The notes beneath the pieces are model-generated. The model had not been told where the DNA came from. It saw nothing but the letters and a program-made list of their open reading frames with translations, and did not search any database. Source: CAXBCP01 sp963977005 (lineage in GTDB: Bacteria > Pseudomonadota > Alphaproteobacteria > MPNO01 > UBA830). From it: DNA of 64,000 bases. Made by a program: the position numbers and the translations under genes. Positions 44,506-53,523 of this stretch are shown here, piece after piece. How positions within the stretch are numbered: position 1 is the stretch's first letter; each line of letters starts with the position of its first letter. Where the stretch lies: NCBI GenBank assembly GCA_963977005.1, contig CAXBMQ010000023.1, positions 1 to 64,000 on the forward strand, written 5' to 3'.

Positions 44506-45219
44506 ATGACAGCCGAGACAGAAACCCTGCGCGATATCGTTATCGCCAATCGTATTCTCGCCCACGAGGAAGTGGTCGACGCCTTCGGTCATATCAGCAT
44601 CCGCGATCCCGCCAACCCAGAACAGTACCTGTTGTCACGGGCACGCGCGCCCGAACTGATCGAGGCGGACGACATCGTCACCTTTGCGCAGACCGGCGAA
44701 GGGATCGATATCGGCGACCGGCGCCCCTACAGCGAACGCATGATCCACGGGGCGATCTACGAAGCACGCCCCGACGTCAACGTGGTCATCCATAACCATT
44801 CCTATGAAGTCATTCCCTTCGCCGTCACCGACGTGCCGATGCGCCCGGTCACCCACACCTGCGCCCCGATCGGCGCCGATATTCCGGTATGGGACATGCG
44901 GGACAAATTCGGCGAAACCAACCACCTTGTGGTGACCATGGAACAGGGACGCGACCTGGCAGGGACTTTGGGCGACCGGTCGATCGCGTTGATGAAGCGC
45001 CACGGCTGCGTGGTCGCCGGCGCGACCGTGCAGGAAACGGTGATGAAAGCGATCTACCTGCAGGTAAACGCCCGGCTGCAGCTGCAATCCATGCAGATCG
45101 GCACGCCGGATTACCTGACGGATGTCGAAATCGCGGCCTGTACCGATATGCAGCAATCGCCGATAAGCCTGGACCGCGCCTGGGAGGCATGGTGTCGCCG
45201 CGCCGAAAAAGCTAGATAG
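44506..45219 (+). CDS. Class II aldolase/adducin-family protein
   Basis: A 237-residue zinc enzyme of the fuculose-phosphate aldolase fold: VVDAFGHISIRDP, MIHGAIYEARPDVNVVIHNHSYEVIPFAV (HxH zinc ligands), and LMKRHGCVVAGATVQETVMKAIYLQVNARLQLQ with the third histidine. Family members are aldolases or decarboxylases. GGAGGAG precedes ATG 44506. It is cotranscribed with the dihydroxyphthalate-decarboxylase-like gene. Confidence 0.88.
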   Translation: MTAETETLRDIVIANRILAHEEVVDAFGHISIRDPANPEQYLLSRARAPELIEADDIVTFAQTGEGIDIGDRRPYSERMIHGAIYEARPDVNVVIHNHSYEVIPFAVTDVPMRPVTHTCAPIGADIPVWDMRDKFGETNHLVVTMEQGRDLAGTLGDRSIALMKRHGCVVAGATVQETVMKAIYLQVNARLQLQSMQIGTPDYLTDVEIAACTDMQQSPISLDRAWEAWCRRAEKAR

Positions 45220-45246
45220 AAGAAACGCAACCTGAGGAGTTTGAAT

Positions 45247-46290
45247 ATGTCGAGCATGGGACCTGAATCCGTAAAACCAAGGCGGGGCGCCGGTGGTGGC
45301 GGACTGTCGCTCAGTGTCGGTCTGACGCCGAACCTGCGCACGCGCCCGATCCTCGACGGCATGTTCCATGCCGACGGGGTCGATATGACCTGCCTGGAAC
45401 TGCACCCGTCGGAACTGTTCTGGCGCCAGCTAAAATTTGCGGAGTTCGATGTCGCCGAAATGTCGATGTCCTCCATGCTTATGGCGATCGCGGGCGGCGA
45501 CGACCGCTTTATCGGTCTGCCGGTTTTTACGACCCATTATTTCTTCCAGAACTGGATTCTGGTGCGCAAGGATTCCGGCATCGAAAAGCCGGAGGATTTT
45601 GCCGGGCGCCGTATAGGTGTGCCGGAATACCAGCAAACGGCGGCGCTGTGGTCGCGCGGGGTCTTGCAGCATGAGTTCGGCGTCGCACCCAAGGACATGG
45701 AATTCTGGATGGAGCGTACGCCGGATATCAGCCATGGCGGGTCCACCGGCTTCGAGCCACCCGAAGGCGTCACCGTCCACCGAATTCCGGCGGAGACCAA
45801 TATGGGCGAAATGCTGCTGGCGGGCGAACTGGATGCGACGCTGCTGTATCTGCCCGGCGGCAATCTGGTCGACCGCAGCACGGCCGACCTGTTCAACCAT
45901 CCGAATTTCGGTCCGCTCTTCCCGGACCCTTACGCGGAGGGCAAACGTTATTACGAAAAGACCGGCATGTACCCGATCAACCACGGCATGGTCATCAAGC
46001 GCGAACTTGCCGAAAAACATCCCTGGATCGTCCTGAATGTATACAAGGCGTTCGAGGATGCCGCGAATTATTGCGACCAGCAGCGCAAGGCGATGATGGT
46101 CAATCATATCGAAACCGGCCTGTTACCGCCGGAAGCCGAAGCCGCAATCGCGACGCCGCTGATCAGGCACGGCGTCGTCGCCAACCGCAAGGAACTGGAG
46201 GCGATTGCGCTGTATTCATACGAGCAGGGCCTGACCCCGCGTCAGCTCACGCTTGAGGAAATGTTCGCGGCCAGCACGCTGGACAAATAA
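45247..46290 (+). CDS. 4,5-dihydroxyphthalate decarboxylase-like / solute-binding-fold protein
   Basis: A 347-residue protein with the periplasmic-binding-protein type II fold but no signal peptide: LSLSVGLTPNLRTRPILDGMFHADGVDMTCLELHPSELFWRQLKFAEFDVAEMSMSSML. This opening is typical of the Pht5-type 4,5-dihydroxyphthalate decarboxylase family, many of which are of unknown function. GAGGAG lies seven bases before ATG 45247. With the aldolase-type gene it may form a two-step decarboxylation/cleavage unit. Confidence 0.78.
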   Translation: MSSMGPESVKPRRGAGGGGLSLSVGLTPNLRTRPILDGMFHADGVDMTCLELHPSELFWRQLKFAEFDVAEMSMSSMLMAIAGGDDRFIGLPVFTTHYFFQNWILVRKDSGIEKPEDFAGRRIGVPEYQQTAALWSRGVLQHEFGVAPKDMEFWMERTPDISHGGSTGFEPPEGVTVHRIPAETNMGEMLLAGELDATLLYLPGGNLVDRSTADLFNHPNFGPLFPDPYAEGKRYYEKTGMYPINHGMVIKRELAEKHPWIVLNVYKAFEDAANYCDQQRKAMMVNHIETGLLPPEAEAAIATPLIRHGVVANRKELEAIALYSYEQGLTPRQLTLEEMFAASTLDK

Positions 46291-46306
46291 ACAAACAGGA
46301 AGACAT

Positions 46307-46342
46307 CCGCGGGATCGGGATCAGTAAAGTCCCATCCCGCGG
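46307..46342. terminator. Bidirectional hairpin over the reductase stop codon
   Basis: CCGCGGGAT (46307-46315) pairs with ATCCCGCGG (46334-46342), and GGGA/TCCC extends it inside. It lies between two convergent genes and includes the last codons of the ketopantoate-reductase-like gene. There is no long T-run. Confidence 0.45.
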
Positions 46343-47295
46343 GCTTTCTGCGTCACCAGCGCCAGCACGGATTCCGATACCGGCATCGGCGTGCCGGTCG
46401 CGCGGCCGATTTCCACGACGGCGCCGACGATGGCATCGATCTCGGGCGGCCGGGATCTGTCGAAATCCTGCAGCATCGAGGTTCTGAAATCCCCGAGCGA
46501 CGCGCCCATGGTTGTGCGCTCGTCCGCTGTCATCCCCGGCTCGAGTCCGATACGACGTCCCGCTTCGGCAGCTTCCTCGAACAGATCCCCGCAGAGTTTC
46601 CGCAATCCCTGGTCGGCCCCGATTTCGCCGTTGGTCGCTCCCGTTAGCGACGATACCGGCGCGAAATTGAAATTACCCAGGAGCTTGAGCCAGATTTCCT
46701 GGCGCAGGTTGTCGGTGACAGTTGCTGACAGGGTGGTACCCTCGAATGCCGCCGCGAACGCAGTTAAGCGGTCGGTCAGACCACCCGTCGCCTCGCCCAG
46801 GATCAGCCGATTATCGGCGACATGCCGGATAACGCCCGGTTCGGGCACCATCGACCCCATATGGACGACACATCCCATCACCCTGTGGACCGGGATCGCC
46901 GCCGCCAGGGCGCCGTCCGGATCGAGCTTCGGTACGGAGATGTCCGGGCCGTTTTTTGGAAAACCCTCGAAAAACCACCATGGAATCCCGTTCATTGCCG
47001 GAACGACGGCGGTGTCCGGGCCGAGCAGAGGCGCAATGCCCGCGGCAACGGACGGCATCGCGGGGGCCTTTACGGCAACGACAACGATATCCTGCGGACC
47101 GAAATCGGCGGGGGTGTCGCTTGCCGCCACCTGCACCGTGAAATCCTGACCGCCGGTTTGCACCCGGCAACCATTGGCCCGCAACGCATCCAGGTGCGCA
47201 CCACGCGCGATCAGACTGACATCATGCCCCGCATTGGCGAGAACGCCGCCGATAACCCCGCCGATCGACCCGGCGCCAAAAATACAGATTTTCAT
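46321..47295 (-). CDS. 2-dehydropantoate 2-reductase family protein
   Basis: A 324-residue NADP-dependent reductase with ICIFGAGSIGGVIGGVLANAGHDVSLIAR at the N-terminus and the catalytic Lys and Asn region VKAPAMPSVAAGIAPLLGPDTAVVPAMNGIPWWFF. Many paralogues of PanE act outside pantothenate synthesis. Its ATG overlaps the stop of the reductive-dehalogenase-like gene, so a role in the same catabolic route is likely rather than vitamin synthesis. Confidence 0.85.
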   Translation of the reverse strand: MKICIFGAGSIGGVIGGVLANAGHDVSLIARGAHLDALRANGCRVQTGGQDFTVQVAASDTPADFGPQDIVVVAVKAPAMPSVAAGIAPLLGPDTAVVPAMNGIPWWFFEGFPKNGPDISVPKLDPDGALAAAIPVHRVMGCVVHMGSMVPEPGVIRHVADNRLILGEATGGLTDRLTAFAAAFEGTTLSATVTDNLRQEIWLKLLGNFNFAPVSSLTGATNGEIGADQGLRKLCGDLFEEAAEAGRRIGLEPGMTADERTTMGASLGDFRTSMLQDFDRSRPPEIDAIVGAVVEIGRATGTPMPVSESVLALVTQKARGMGLY

Positions 47296-49490
47296 TTTTC
47301 GTCGGCGTAGGGGCTGATTGTGCGTTCCTTGATCTCGCCGTCGCCGACTAGCGGTGTCGGGATATAGTGCGCAGGCGTCGCACCGCCCGCGGCGACCCGG
47401 GCCCGCGCTTCATCCGGGGTCTCGAGCACCGATTTTGCCGCGAGGGCTTCCTTGCGGTTGACGGGAAATGCACCCGGCTGGTCGGGCGCCGGCATCATGT
47501 TGGCGTGATAGTAGGCGACCTTCTGGCCATCGATATCGACCGGTTTGCCGGGCTCGATGTCGCGCTCGTTCGTCGCCTTGGCATCGGTGGTGACGCCGTC
47601 GATGATCTCGTGGTCGAACCACCACTTCTTGAGCGGATTGCGCATCCCGTTGCCGAGCTTGTCGTCCATCCAGGCGGCGATCGGCACCATCAGCGGTTTC
47701 AGGAACATCGCATTCACCCCGAGCCAGCTTGCGGCGCGCGTCACCAGCGCGCCGTCGAGATCGATGACCTTGTTGAGCGGGCAGGTCTTCATACAGCGCC
47801 CGCAGGCCGACCCCTTCGAATTCGTAAGACGATAGCGGGTGCAGCGTTCGACATCGGGCTTCCAGATCTCGTAGCCGTTGAACATCACCTTGTCGCCATG
47901 CGGGATCGCATCGCACGGGCATTCGCGATCGCATTTATGGCAGGAGCTACAGAACTTCTGCAGGCCGAAATCGATCGGCTTGTCGACTTCGAGCGGCATA
48001 TCGGTGGTCAGCACCACCGATTTGAAGCGCGGGCCGACAAACGGATTGAGCACAAGTTCGCCGATGCGGCTCATCTCGCCCAGACCGGCCCAGAGGATCA
48101 ACGGGATATGCAGCACGTCGCTCGCCGCATTGGTCTGCGATTGCGCCGGAAAGCCCAGACCGCGCAACGTTTCGCCCATAATACCGGCAATTTCGGCACC
48201 GCGCAGATACCCGCGCATGGACTGCACGCCGGACATCCAGTCATCGCCGCTGGCGCCTTCCATGGTCTCGTAGCCCTGGTCGATCAGCATCACCACGGCG
48301 TATTTGTGATACATCTCGATCGGCGTGCCGTCTTCCTTGTGAGAATTCCACGCATAGCGCGGAATTTCGCAGATGCCCGTCAGGTCCGAACCAAGAAAAT
48401 AGGACAGCGCCTTGATCGCTTTGGCATTTGCCGCAGGATCGCCGTAATCGCTTTTATCCGTGTTTTCGGCAACGTCGCCGCCCTGATGCGGCACCATTGA
48501 GCGGATAACCTTGAGCAGGCTCATGCCCAGAGGGTGCTTGAACGAAAACCGCGCCCGTTCGCGTTGCGATTTTTCGCCGAGATCGCCCTGCAGGGAGCGT
48601 TCGAAGAACGCGGCGCGTTTTGGCACGCGCGGCACCTCGTCATCCAGGATCAGCGTGGTCGGCCGGTCGATCCGTTTGACCTGTTCCATCGGGTAGCGGC
48701 TGTCATGGGACTTTCTGTGCGCCCGGCGGTTGCGCTCGCGCCCCGATGTCGCCCCGTTGATGCCTTTCCAGTACGCCTTGTCGCGCGCGTTCGCCGCCGA
48801 CGCGGCAAGCGGCAGATCGCAGGCGAGGTCATAACTGGTAGACACGACCGCCAGCGTGAAGCCGTTCTCTATAAAGGGATTCGCGAGTCCGTTTTCCGTG
48901 CGGACACACAGACCGGCCATCACCGCGAGCCGGTCGCTGTCGAGCAGCTCGTCGCCCGCGATGTGAATCCGCGTATCGAAACCCATCTGGCGGATATGTC
49001 CCGAAACGCAGGCCGCGATCTCCAGCGCGCGCATTTCGTAAGACGATTCGACAGCGCCCTCGACCCAGTCGCGCGCCAGGTTGCCCCGATCCGGCAGACG
49101 CGGGTGTTCGCACAGCATGACGACGGCATGCGTGTGCCCTGCGACGGGATCGACGCCGGCCAGCCACGCGTTGTCGGCAAGTCGGCAAATGCCGACCTGG
49201 CTGGCATCCATGAAATACGCGCAGCCCTTTACGTCGACGGACCTGCGTTCGAGATCGGACGGCACGGGCGCTTCCTTCTCCACCGCTTCGCCCTCGATGA
49301 ACCGGGTAAACAGATCGCGGTATTTAACCGCCGCCTTCCCGAGCTCTCCCGTCGCCGGCGCAGCGGCTTTTGGCACTGTTCTCTCCCGCGCGCTCTCGGC
49401 GGCTAGGATCGTCTCATCCCGTTCCAGCCCCTCCAGCGGAAACGTACCGAGATGAAAGGGCCGGTTCTTTGAATCGGGATAGAACAGCAT
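47292..49490 (-). CDS. Reductive dehalogenase-like protein with internal duplication (732 aa)
   Basis: The C-terminal half carries two ferredoxin-type [4Fe-4S] sites: CSSCHKCDRECPCDAIP (Cys514, 517, 520, 524) and Cys550 with ACGRCMKTCPLNK (Cys563, 566, 570), as in corrinoid-dependent RdhA. The N-terminal half (GCAYFMDASQVGICRLADNAW ... EIAACVSGHIRQMGF ... FIENGFTLAVVSTSYDLACDLPL) resembles the central part (LSYFLGSDLTGICEIPRYAW ... EIAGIMGETLRGLGF ... VGPRFKSVVLTTDMPLEVDKP), so the B12-binding fold is duplicated. Length and lack of a Tat signal resemble cytoplasmic NpRdhA-type enzymes. No rdhB is present. GGAG precedes the ATG. Confidence 0.85.
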   Translation of the reverse strand: MLFYPDSKNRPFHLGTFPLEGLERDETILAAESARERTVPKAAAPATGELGKAAVKYRDLFTRFIEGEAVEKEAPVPSDLERRSVDVKGCAYFMDASQVGICRLADNAWLAGVDPVAGHTHAVVMLCEHPRLPDRGNLARDWVEGAVESSYEMRALEIAACVSGHIRQMGFDTRIHIAGDELLDSDRLAVMAGLCVRTENGLANPFIENGFTLAVVSTSYDLACDLPLAASAANARDKAYWKGINGATSGRERNRRAHRKSHDSRYPMEQVKRIDRPTTLILDDEVPRVPKRAAFFERSLQGDLGEKSQRERARFSFKHPLGMSLLKVIRSMVPHQGGDVAENTDKSDYGDPAANAKAIKALSYFLGSDLTGICEIPRYAWNSHKEDGTPIEMYHKYAVVMLIDQGYETMEGASGDDWMSGVQSMRGYLRGAEIAGIMGETLRGLGFPAQSQTNAASDVLHIPLILWAGLGEMSRIGELVLNPFVGPRFKSVVLTTDMPLEVDKPIDFGLQKFCSSCHKCDRECPCDAIPHGDKVMFNGYEIWKPDVERCTRYRLTNSKGSACGRCMKTCPLNKVIDLDGALVTRAASWLGVNAMFLKPLMVPIAAWMDDKLGNGMRNPLKKWWFDHEIIDGVTTDAKATNERDIEPGKPVDIDGQKVAYYHANMMPAPDQPGAFPVNRKEALAAKSVLETPDEARARVAAGGATPAHYIPTPLVGDGEIKERTISPYADEK

Positions 49491-49513
49491 GGGCGCGGTC
49501 TCCGTTTTGGCAG

Positions 49514-49930
49514 TTACTCGGCGGCCTGTTCAGCGCTTTCGGCGGCGCGCCGATCGAGCCAGTCCTGCGTATTGTTTTTCTTCCAGGTCAGGACAGGGTG
49601 GATTTCCTGGATTTCCATCGAAATATTCAGCGCCCGCGTCTCGGCAAGCGCTGCGAGATGGTCGCAAATCACGGCGTAGATCCTGTCGCCCGCGGTTTTG
49701 AGCCGGTCTTCCTCGCGGCCATGACCGACGCGCAGGATCGTATGAACGAAAGCATTGTCGGGATGACCGTCCGATATGTGATAGCGCGGCCGTGCCTCGC
49801 CCCGCACACGAATGCCGCTGCGGGCGAAAACACCTGTCTCAACACCCGTATCGCACAGTTTGGGAAACAGGATATCGGTACGGATCTCGTCTTCGATATT
49901 TGTCGAATATTCGACGATCATGTGCGGCAT
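49514..49930 (-). CDS. 5-carboxymethyl-2-hydroxymuconate isomerase-like protein
   Basis: A 138-residue tautomerase-fold protein: MPHMIVEYSTNIEDEI has Pro2, which becomes the catalytic N-terminal proline after Met removal, and MEIQEIHPVLTWKKNN is the family C-terminus. It isomerises ring-fission products in homoprotocatechuate-type pathways. GGAGGAAGCG precedes the ATG. First gene of the operon with the dehalogenase-like gene. Confidence 0.85.
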   Translation of the reverse strand: MPHMIVEYSTNIEDEIRTDILFPKLCDTGVETGVFARSGIRVRGEARPRYHISDGHPDNAFVHTILRVGHGREEDRLKTAGDRIYAVICDHLAALAETRALNISMEIQEIHPVLTWKKNNTQDWLDRRAAESAEQAAE

Positions 49931-50033
49931 CGCTTCCTCCTGCGGGCTTCTCGCCCGGCGTCGCGACAGTTATTGTGGCAGATGATGCCGTAACGTCCGG
50001 CAAACCGCCAGATTTAGTTGGGGAGACAACAAC

Positions 50034-50894
50034 GTGAAAATAGTATCATTCGAGACTGGTGGGAACACTTCTTTCGGCATCGAGAAAAACGGGGCGATTG
50101 TCGATCTCGGCGGGCGGGTCGACGGCGCAACCGTGGCCGAGGATCTGCTGATTCCGGAACTTCAGGCAAAAGCCGCGGCCATCGCTGCGACCGCCGACGG
50201 AGATGTCGCGACCGCCGATGTGACGCTCCGGATACCGGTCCTGCATCCGGAGAAAATTCTGTGCATCGGCGTCAATTATGCCAACCGCAACGAGGAATAT
50301 GCCGACGCCGCACCGACGCCGGCATATCCGAGCATGTTCTTTCGCGTACCGGGATCGTTCGTCGGCCATAACGTGCCGATCGTCCGCCCGCCCGAATCCG
50401 AACAGCTGGATTACGAGGGAGAGATCGCCATCGTCATCGGCGAGGGCGGCCGCCGCATTCCGCGCGAAACCGCGGAGAACCATATTGCGGCGCTGACCTG
50501 CCTGAACGAAGGCACCATTCGCGACTGGCTGCGCCACGGCAAATTCAACGTCACCCAGGGCAAGAATTTCGACAAAACCGGTTCCATCGGTCCGTGGATG
50601 GTGACGGCCGACGAATTCGGCGGTTACGGCGACATGGCGATCGAGACCCGCGTGAACGGCGAGGTCCGGCAAAAAGACACGACCGCCAGCCTGATGTTCG
50701 ATTTCGCCTATCTGGTAAGCTACGTGTCGACGATCATGACGCTCAAACGCGGCGACATCATTTCCACGGGCACGCCCATCGGGGCCGGCGCCCGTTTCGA
50801 CCCGCCGGTCTGGCTGAAACCCGGCGACGTGCTGGAGGTCGAGGCCGAAGGCATCGGCATCCTGCGCAACGGGATTGTCGACGAGGCCGTCTGA
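50034..50894 (+). CDS. FAH-family hydrolase/isomerase, GTG start
   Basis: A 286-residue protein of the 2-hydroxyhepta-2,4-diene-1,7-dioate isomerase/acylpyruvase group. PEKILCIGVNYANRNEEYADAAPTPAYPSMFFRVPGSFVGHN and LDYEGEIAIVIGEGGRRI supply the metal-binding Glu residues; GKNFDKTGSIGPWMV and GDIISTGTPIGAGARFDPPVWLKPGD follow. GGGGAGA precedes the GTG. Divergent from the CHMI-like gene; both act on ring-fission products. Confidence 0.88.
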   Translation: MKIVSFETGGNTSFGIEKNGAIVDLGGRVDGATVAEDLLIPELQAKAAAIAATADGDVATADVTLRIPVLHPEKILCIGVNYANRNEEYADAAPTPAYPSMFFRVPGSFVGHNVPIVRPPESEQLDYEGEIAIVIGEGGRRIPRETAENHIAALTCLNEGTIRDWLRHGKFNVTQGKNFDKTGSIGPWMVTADEFGGYGDMAIETRVNGEVRQKDTTASLMFDFAYLVSYVSTIMTLKRGDIISTGTPIGAGARFDPPVWLKPGDVLEVEAEGIGILRNGIVDEAV

Positions 50895-50900
50895 AACCCG

Positions 50901-51722
50901 TCAGACGACATTCATGGTGGCTACCGTGCAGCCGACGGCAAAAACCGGGATCGGCGCGTAGAACAGGATTTCGCCTGTCGCGCCCTCGGTCGCGCCGGCA
51001 ACGGCGATAAACGTGCGGATCTCGAACCCGCCCTGCCCGCCGTCGCGATAGGTTTCTTCGTCGGTATAGGACAGCAGTTCCCGCCGCCGGTTATTTATAA
51101 ATCGGTCAAGGAATTGGCGGTCCCAGTCCTCGTTGATCTTTCCTGAATCGGGTGTTGCCGGCCAGTGGGAGATTCCGCCGGTCCCGACGACGGCGATTTT
51201 TTCCGGCGCCGCATCGCAGGCCACACGCAGGGCCTTGCCGAATTTCCAGGCACGGTGCAGCGGGGTCAGCGGCGGCCCCTGGCAATTGATATTCACCGGT
51301 ATGACCGGCATGTCGTATCGCGGTGTCAGGAAATGGAGCGGCACCATGATGCCGTGATCGAATTGCCATTCCTCGGCATAGGCGACATCGATCTCGTTCA
51401 TGATATTGACGATCAGCCGGCGCGACAGGTCGGGCGCGCCGGGAACATCGGTGCGTTTGATACCGAGCCATGCTTCGTCTTCTATTGGCCCTTTATAGGT
51501 GTCGCCCATGCCGATACAAAACGCGGGCATATTATCCATGAAAAAATTCGCGAAATGCTCGGCGCCGATGACGACCAGGGCCTCGGCACCTGAATCTTCA
51601 ATCGCCTGTCGCATCCGGTCGAAGCCTTCATACAGACCGTCGCGCAGGACGGGATCGGCGCGGTCGGCGCGGCCGGTGATTCCCGGCGCGTGGCTGCAAA
51701 CGCCTGCGAACACCAACGGCAT
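50901..51722 (-). CDS. ligB: Class III extradiol dioxygenase catalytic subunit (LigB type)
   Basis: A 273-residue Fe(II) dioxygenase catalytic subunit. His11 in GVCSHAPGI and His56 in IGAEHFANFF match the iron ligands of protocatechuate 4,5-dioxygenase LigB, and FDHGIMVPLHFL contains the catalytic His region. It opens a catechol-type ring next to a hydroxyl. The ATG overlaps the stop of ligA (TGATG), which settles the start. The substrate could be protocatechuate, gallate or a relative. Confidence 0.87.
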   Translation of the reverse strand: MPLVFAGVCSHAPGITGRADRADPVLRDGLYEGFDRMRQAIEDSGAEALVVIGAEHFANFFMDNMPAFCIGMGDTYKGPIEDEAWLGIKRTDVPGAPDLSRRLIVNIMNEIDVAYAEEWQFDHGIMVPLHFLTPRYDMPVIPVNINCQGPPLTPLHRAWKFGKALRVACDAAPEKIAVVGTGGISHWPATPDSGKINEDWDRQFLDRFINNRRRELLSYTDEETYRDGGQGGFEIRTFIAVAGATEGATGEILFYAPIPVFAVGCTVATMNVV

Positions 51723-52027
51723 CAGACGTCCCCGACCATGGCGTAGATACCGGCGCGGACCGGCCCGTGCTCGGCGACGCCATCGCGCATCGCCTGCAGA
51801 TAGTCGTCCCATTCAAACTTCTTCAGCGCCGCATAGTGCATCAGCAACTGACCGTTGATGCCGAGCACGTAGAGCAAGCCGATATCCGGGGTACGAATGG
51901 CCGTCAGTTCCTCCTCGGTCAGATCGTACCCGGCGAGTACGCTGTCCATGTCGTCGACGAACCGGGCCCGCGTGTCTGCATCCCGATTGAGCTGGTAGAG
52001 AAGTTTCTGGACGTAATAGAGGCTCAT
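51722..52027 (-). CDS. ligA: Extradiol dioxygenase small subunit (LigA type)
   Basis: A 101-residue helical subunit that caps the LigB active site: SLYYVQKLLYQLNRDADTRARFVDDMDSVLAGYDLTEEELTAIRTPDIGLLYVLGINGQLLMHYAAL is the LigA family pattern. It starts one base after the stop of the upstream amidohydrolase and overlaps ligB by one base, so the three are translationally linked. Confidence 0.9.
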   Translation of the reverse strand: MSLYYVQKLLYQLNRDADTRARFVDDMDSVLAGYDLTEEELTAIRTPDIGLLYVLGINGQLLMHYAALKKFEWDDYLQAMRDGVAEHGPVRAGIYAMVGDV

Positions 52028-52028
52028 C

Positions 52029-53024
52029 TCACCGCGCCAGCAGCCGCTCGGCATTGCCGTGCAGGATCGCCTGACGCTCCGACCCGTCGATCCGCGCATC
52101 GCGGATGGCCCCGAGTGTCCAGTCGGTACTGAAAATCGGACAATCCGTGCCCATCACGATCCGGTCTGCGCCGAAGATCGATACCGCCAGTTCGAGCGAC
52201 CGCGCGCCGAGCGACGAACAATCCACATGCAGCCGCCTGGTCCGGCTCATCGGCCGGTCGCCTTCGATCTCGCGGGTCTCGGCGACATGCTCCATGCGTT
52301 CGATTACCATCGGCAGGGTACCGCCGAGATTGGCCATATGAACGGTGACATTCGAATAATCGTCGAGAAAATCGGAGAACAGCAGCGTCGCCGTCGCATG
52401 GGCAACGCTCGCCTGCACGTCGAGCGCCTGCCGGGCGAAGGCGAGATCGGCAAACGGGCTGGAAGGCGCGGGCGACCCCGGCGCCGGCACCTGGTCGGGA
52501 CGGCGGCCCGGGTGGATAAAGAAATGAACGCCCAGTTCGTTGCCGGTCTCGAACAGCGGCCGCAGTTTTTCCGCTTCCGCGATGGTCAGGAAGGCATTGT
52601 TCGGCAGGATTGCGCCGGCAAGACCTAGCTCCGCGCAGCCCCGCCGCAGTTCGGCGACAGCTAGATCCATATCCGCGAAAGGAAGTGCGGCCAGACCGGT
52701 AAACCGGTCCGGGTGGGCAAGACTGACCGCGGCGACCGCATCGTTGAACAGACCGAGCAGGGGGGCGGCTTCATCGACCGGACGGCTGTCGAGCCCGAAG
52801 AGGCCCGGAAACGACAGTAGCTGCCGGTCGACGCCGCGTTCGTCCATGAAAGCGATACGCCCCGCCATGTCCGAATAGTCGTCGCCGAATGCCAGCGCAC
52901 CGATCGGCAGGTGGATCCGTTCCGCGCCACCGGGCATCTCCTCGATCCACGGCGCTTCGCGGCGTTTACGCAGCGCATCCGCCATCTGCGCAGGTACGAA
53001 ATGGGCATGCATGTCGATCGTCAT
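52029..53024 (-). CDS. Amidohydrolase family 2 protein linked to LigAB
   Basis: A 331-residue TIM-barrel protein. TIDMHAHFVPAQMADAL carries the HxH metal motif, GVHFFIHPGRRPDQ and VHMANLGGTLPMVIERMEH follow, and RIVMGTDCPIFSTDW contains the Asp. ACMSD/LigW-type decarboxylases share the pattern, so it may decarboxylate a ring acid before LigAB cleavage. GGGAGGAAAAT precedes the ATG. Confidence 0.87.
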   Translation of the reverse strand: MTIDMHAHFVPAQMADALRKRREAPWIEEMPGGAERIHLPIGALAFGDDYSDMAGRIAFMDERGVDRQLLSFPGLFGLDSRPVDEAAPLLGLFNDAVAAVSLAHPDRFTGLAALPFADMDLAVAELRRGCAELGLAGAILPNNAFLTIAEAEKLRPLFETGNELGVHFFIHPGRRPDQVPAPGSPAPSSPFADLAFARQALDVQASVAHATATLLFSDFLDDYSNVTVHMANLGGTLPMVIERMEHVAETREIEGDRPMSRTRRLHVDCSSLGARSLELAVSIFGADRIVMGTDCPIFSTDWTLGAIRDARIDGSERQAILHGNAERLLAR

Positions 53025-53136
53025 CGCAAATTTTCCTCCCCGGATTTTGCGATAGCCTAGCACCGTGCCGCCCGGCTTGCATTCCCCCGATCATTGGTCA
53101 TAGTCACGCCGATATTGCCGAAAAGGGAGAAAAAAA

Positions 53137-53508
53137 ATGGCGGTTACCAACACACCGAACACCAAGGACATGCTGCAGAAGGACCTGTATGTGATTTTCA
53201 CGCGGCCCGTCGCGCCGCGAGAGGAAATCATGAAACTGCTGCCGAAACATCTCGAACGCCAGGTCGAACTGGAAAAGCAGGGCATCCTGTTTGCCGCCGG
53301 CCCGATGGAGCCCGAAGACAGCGACAAGACCCGCACCGGCATGATCATCGTCCGCGCGGATTCGTTCGAACATGCCAACGAGATCGCGATGGGCGACCCG
53401 TTCCACGCCGAGGGCCTGCGCGAATACGACGTCTGGAACTGGTCGATGAACGAAGGCAGCTTCACCGTCACGATCAACTATTCGGACAAGAGCGCCGACG
53501 TCGTCTGA
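53137..53508 (+). CDS. YciI-family protein
   Basis: A 123-residue alpha-beta plait protein: KDLYVIFTRPVAPREEIMKLLPKHLERQVELEKQGILFAAGPMEPE and RTGMIIVRADSFEHANEIAMGDPFHAEGLREYDVWNW. The family includes muconolactone-isomerase-like and chloro-muconolactone dehalogenase (ClcF) relatives with a conserved His-Asp pair (here the GDPFHAEG segment). AAGGGAG precedes the ATG. Function unknown; aromatic-degradation context. Confidence 0.85.
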   Translation: MAVTNTPNTKDMLQKDLYVIFTRPVAPREEIMKLLPKHLERQVELEKQGILFAAGPMEPEDSDKTRTGMIIVRADSFEHANEIAMGDPFHAEGLREYDVWNWSMNEGSFTVTINYSDKSADVV

Positions 53509-53523
53509 TTGGCAGAACACAGC

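Noticed and set aside
46321..47295. Dedicated pantothenate-synthesis panE
   Set aside because: It is translationally coupled to a dehalogenase-like gene in a catabolic operon, and such paralogues are numerous; only the family call is kept.
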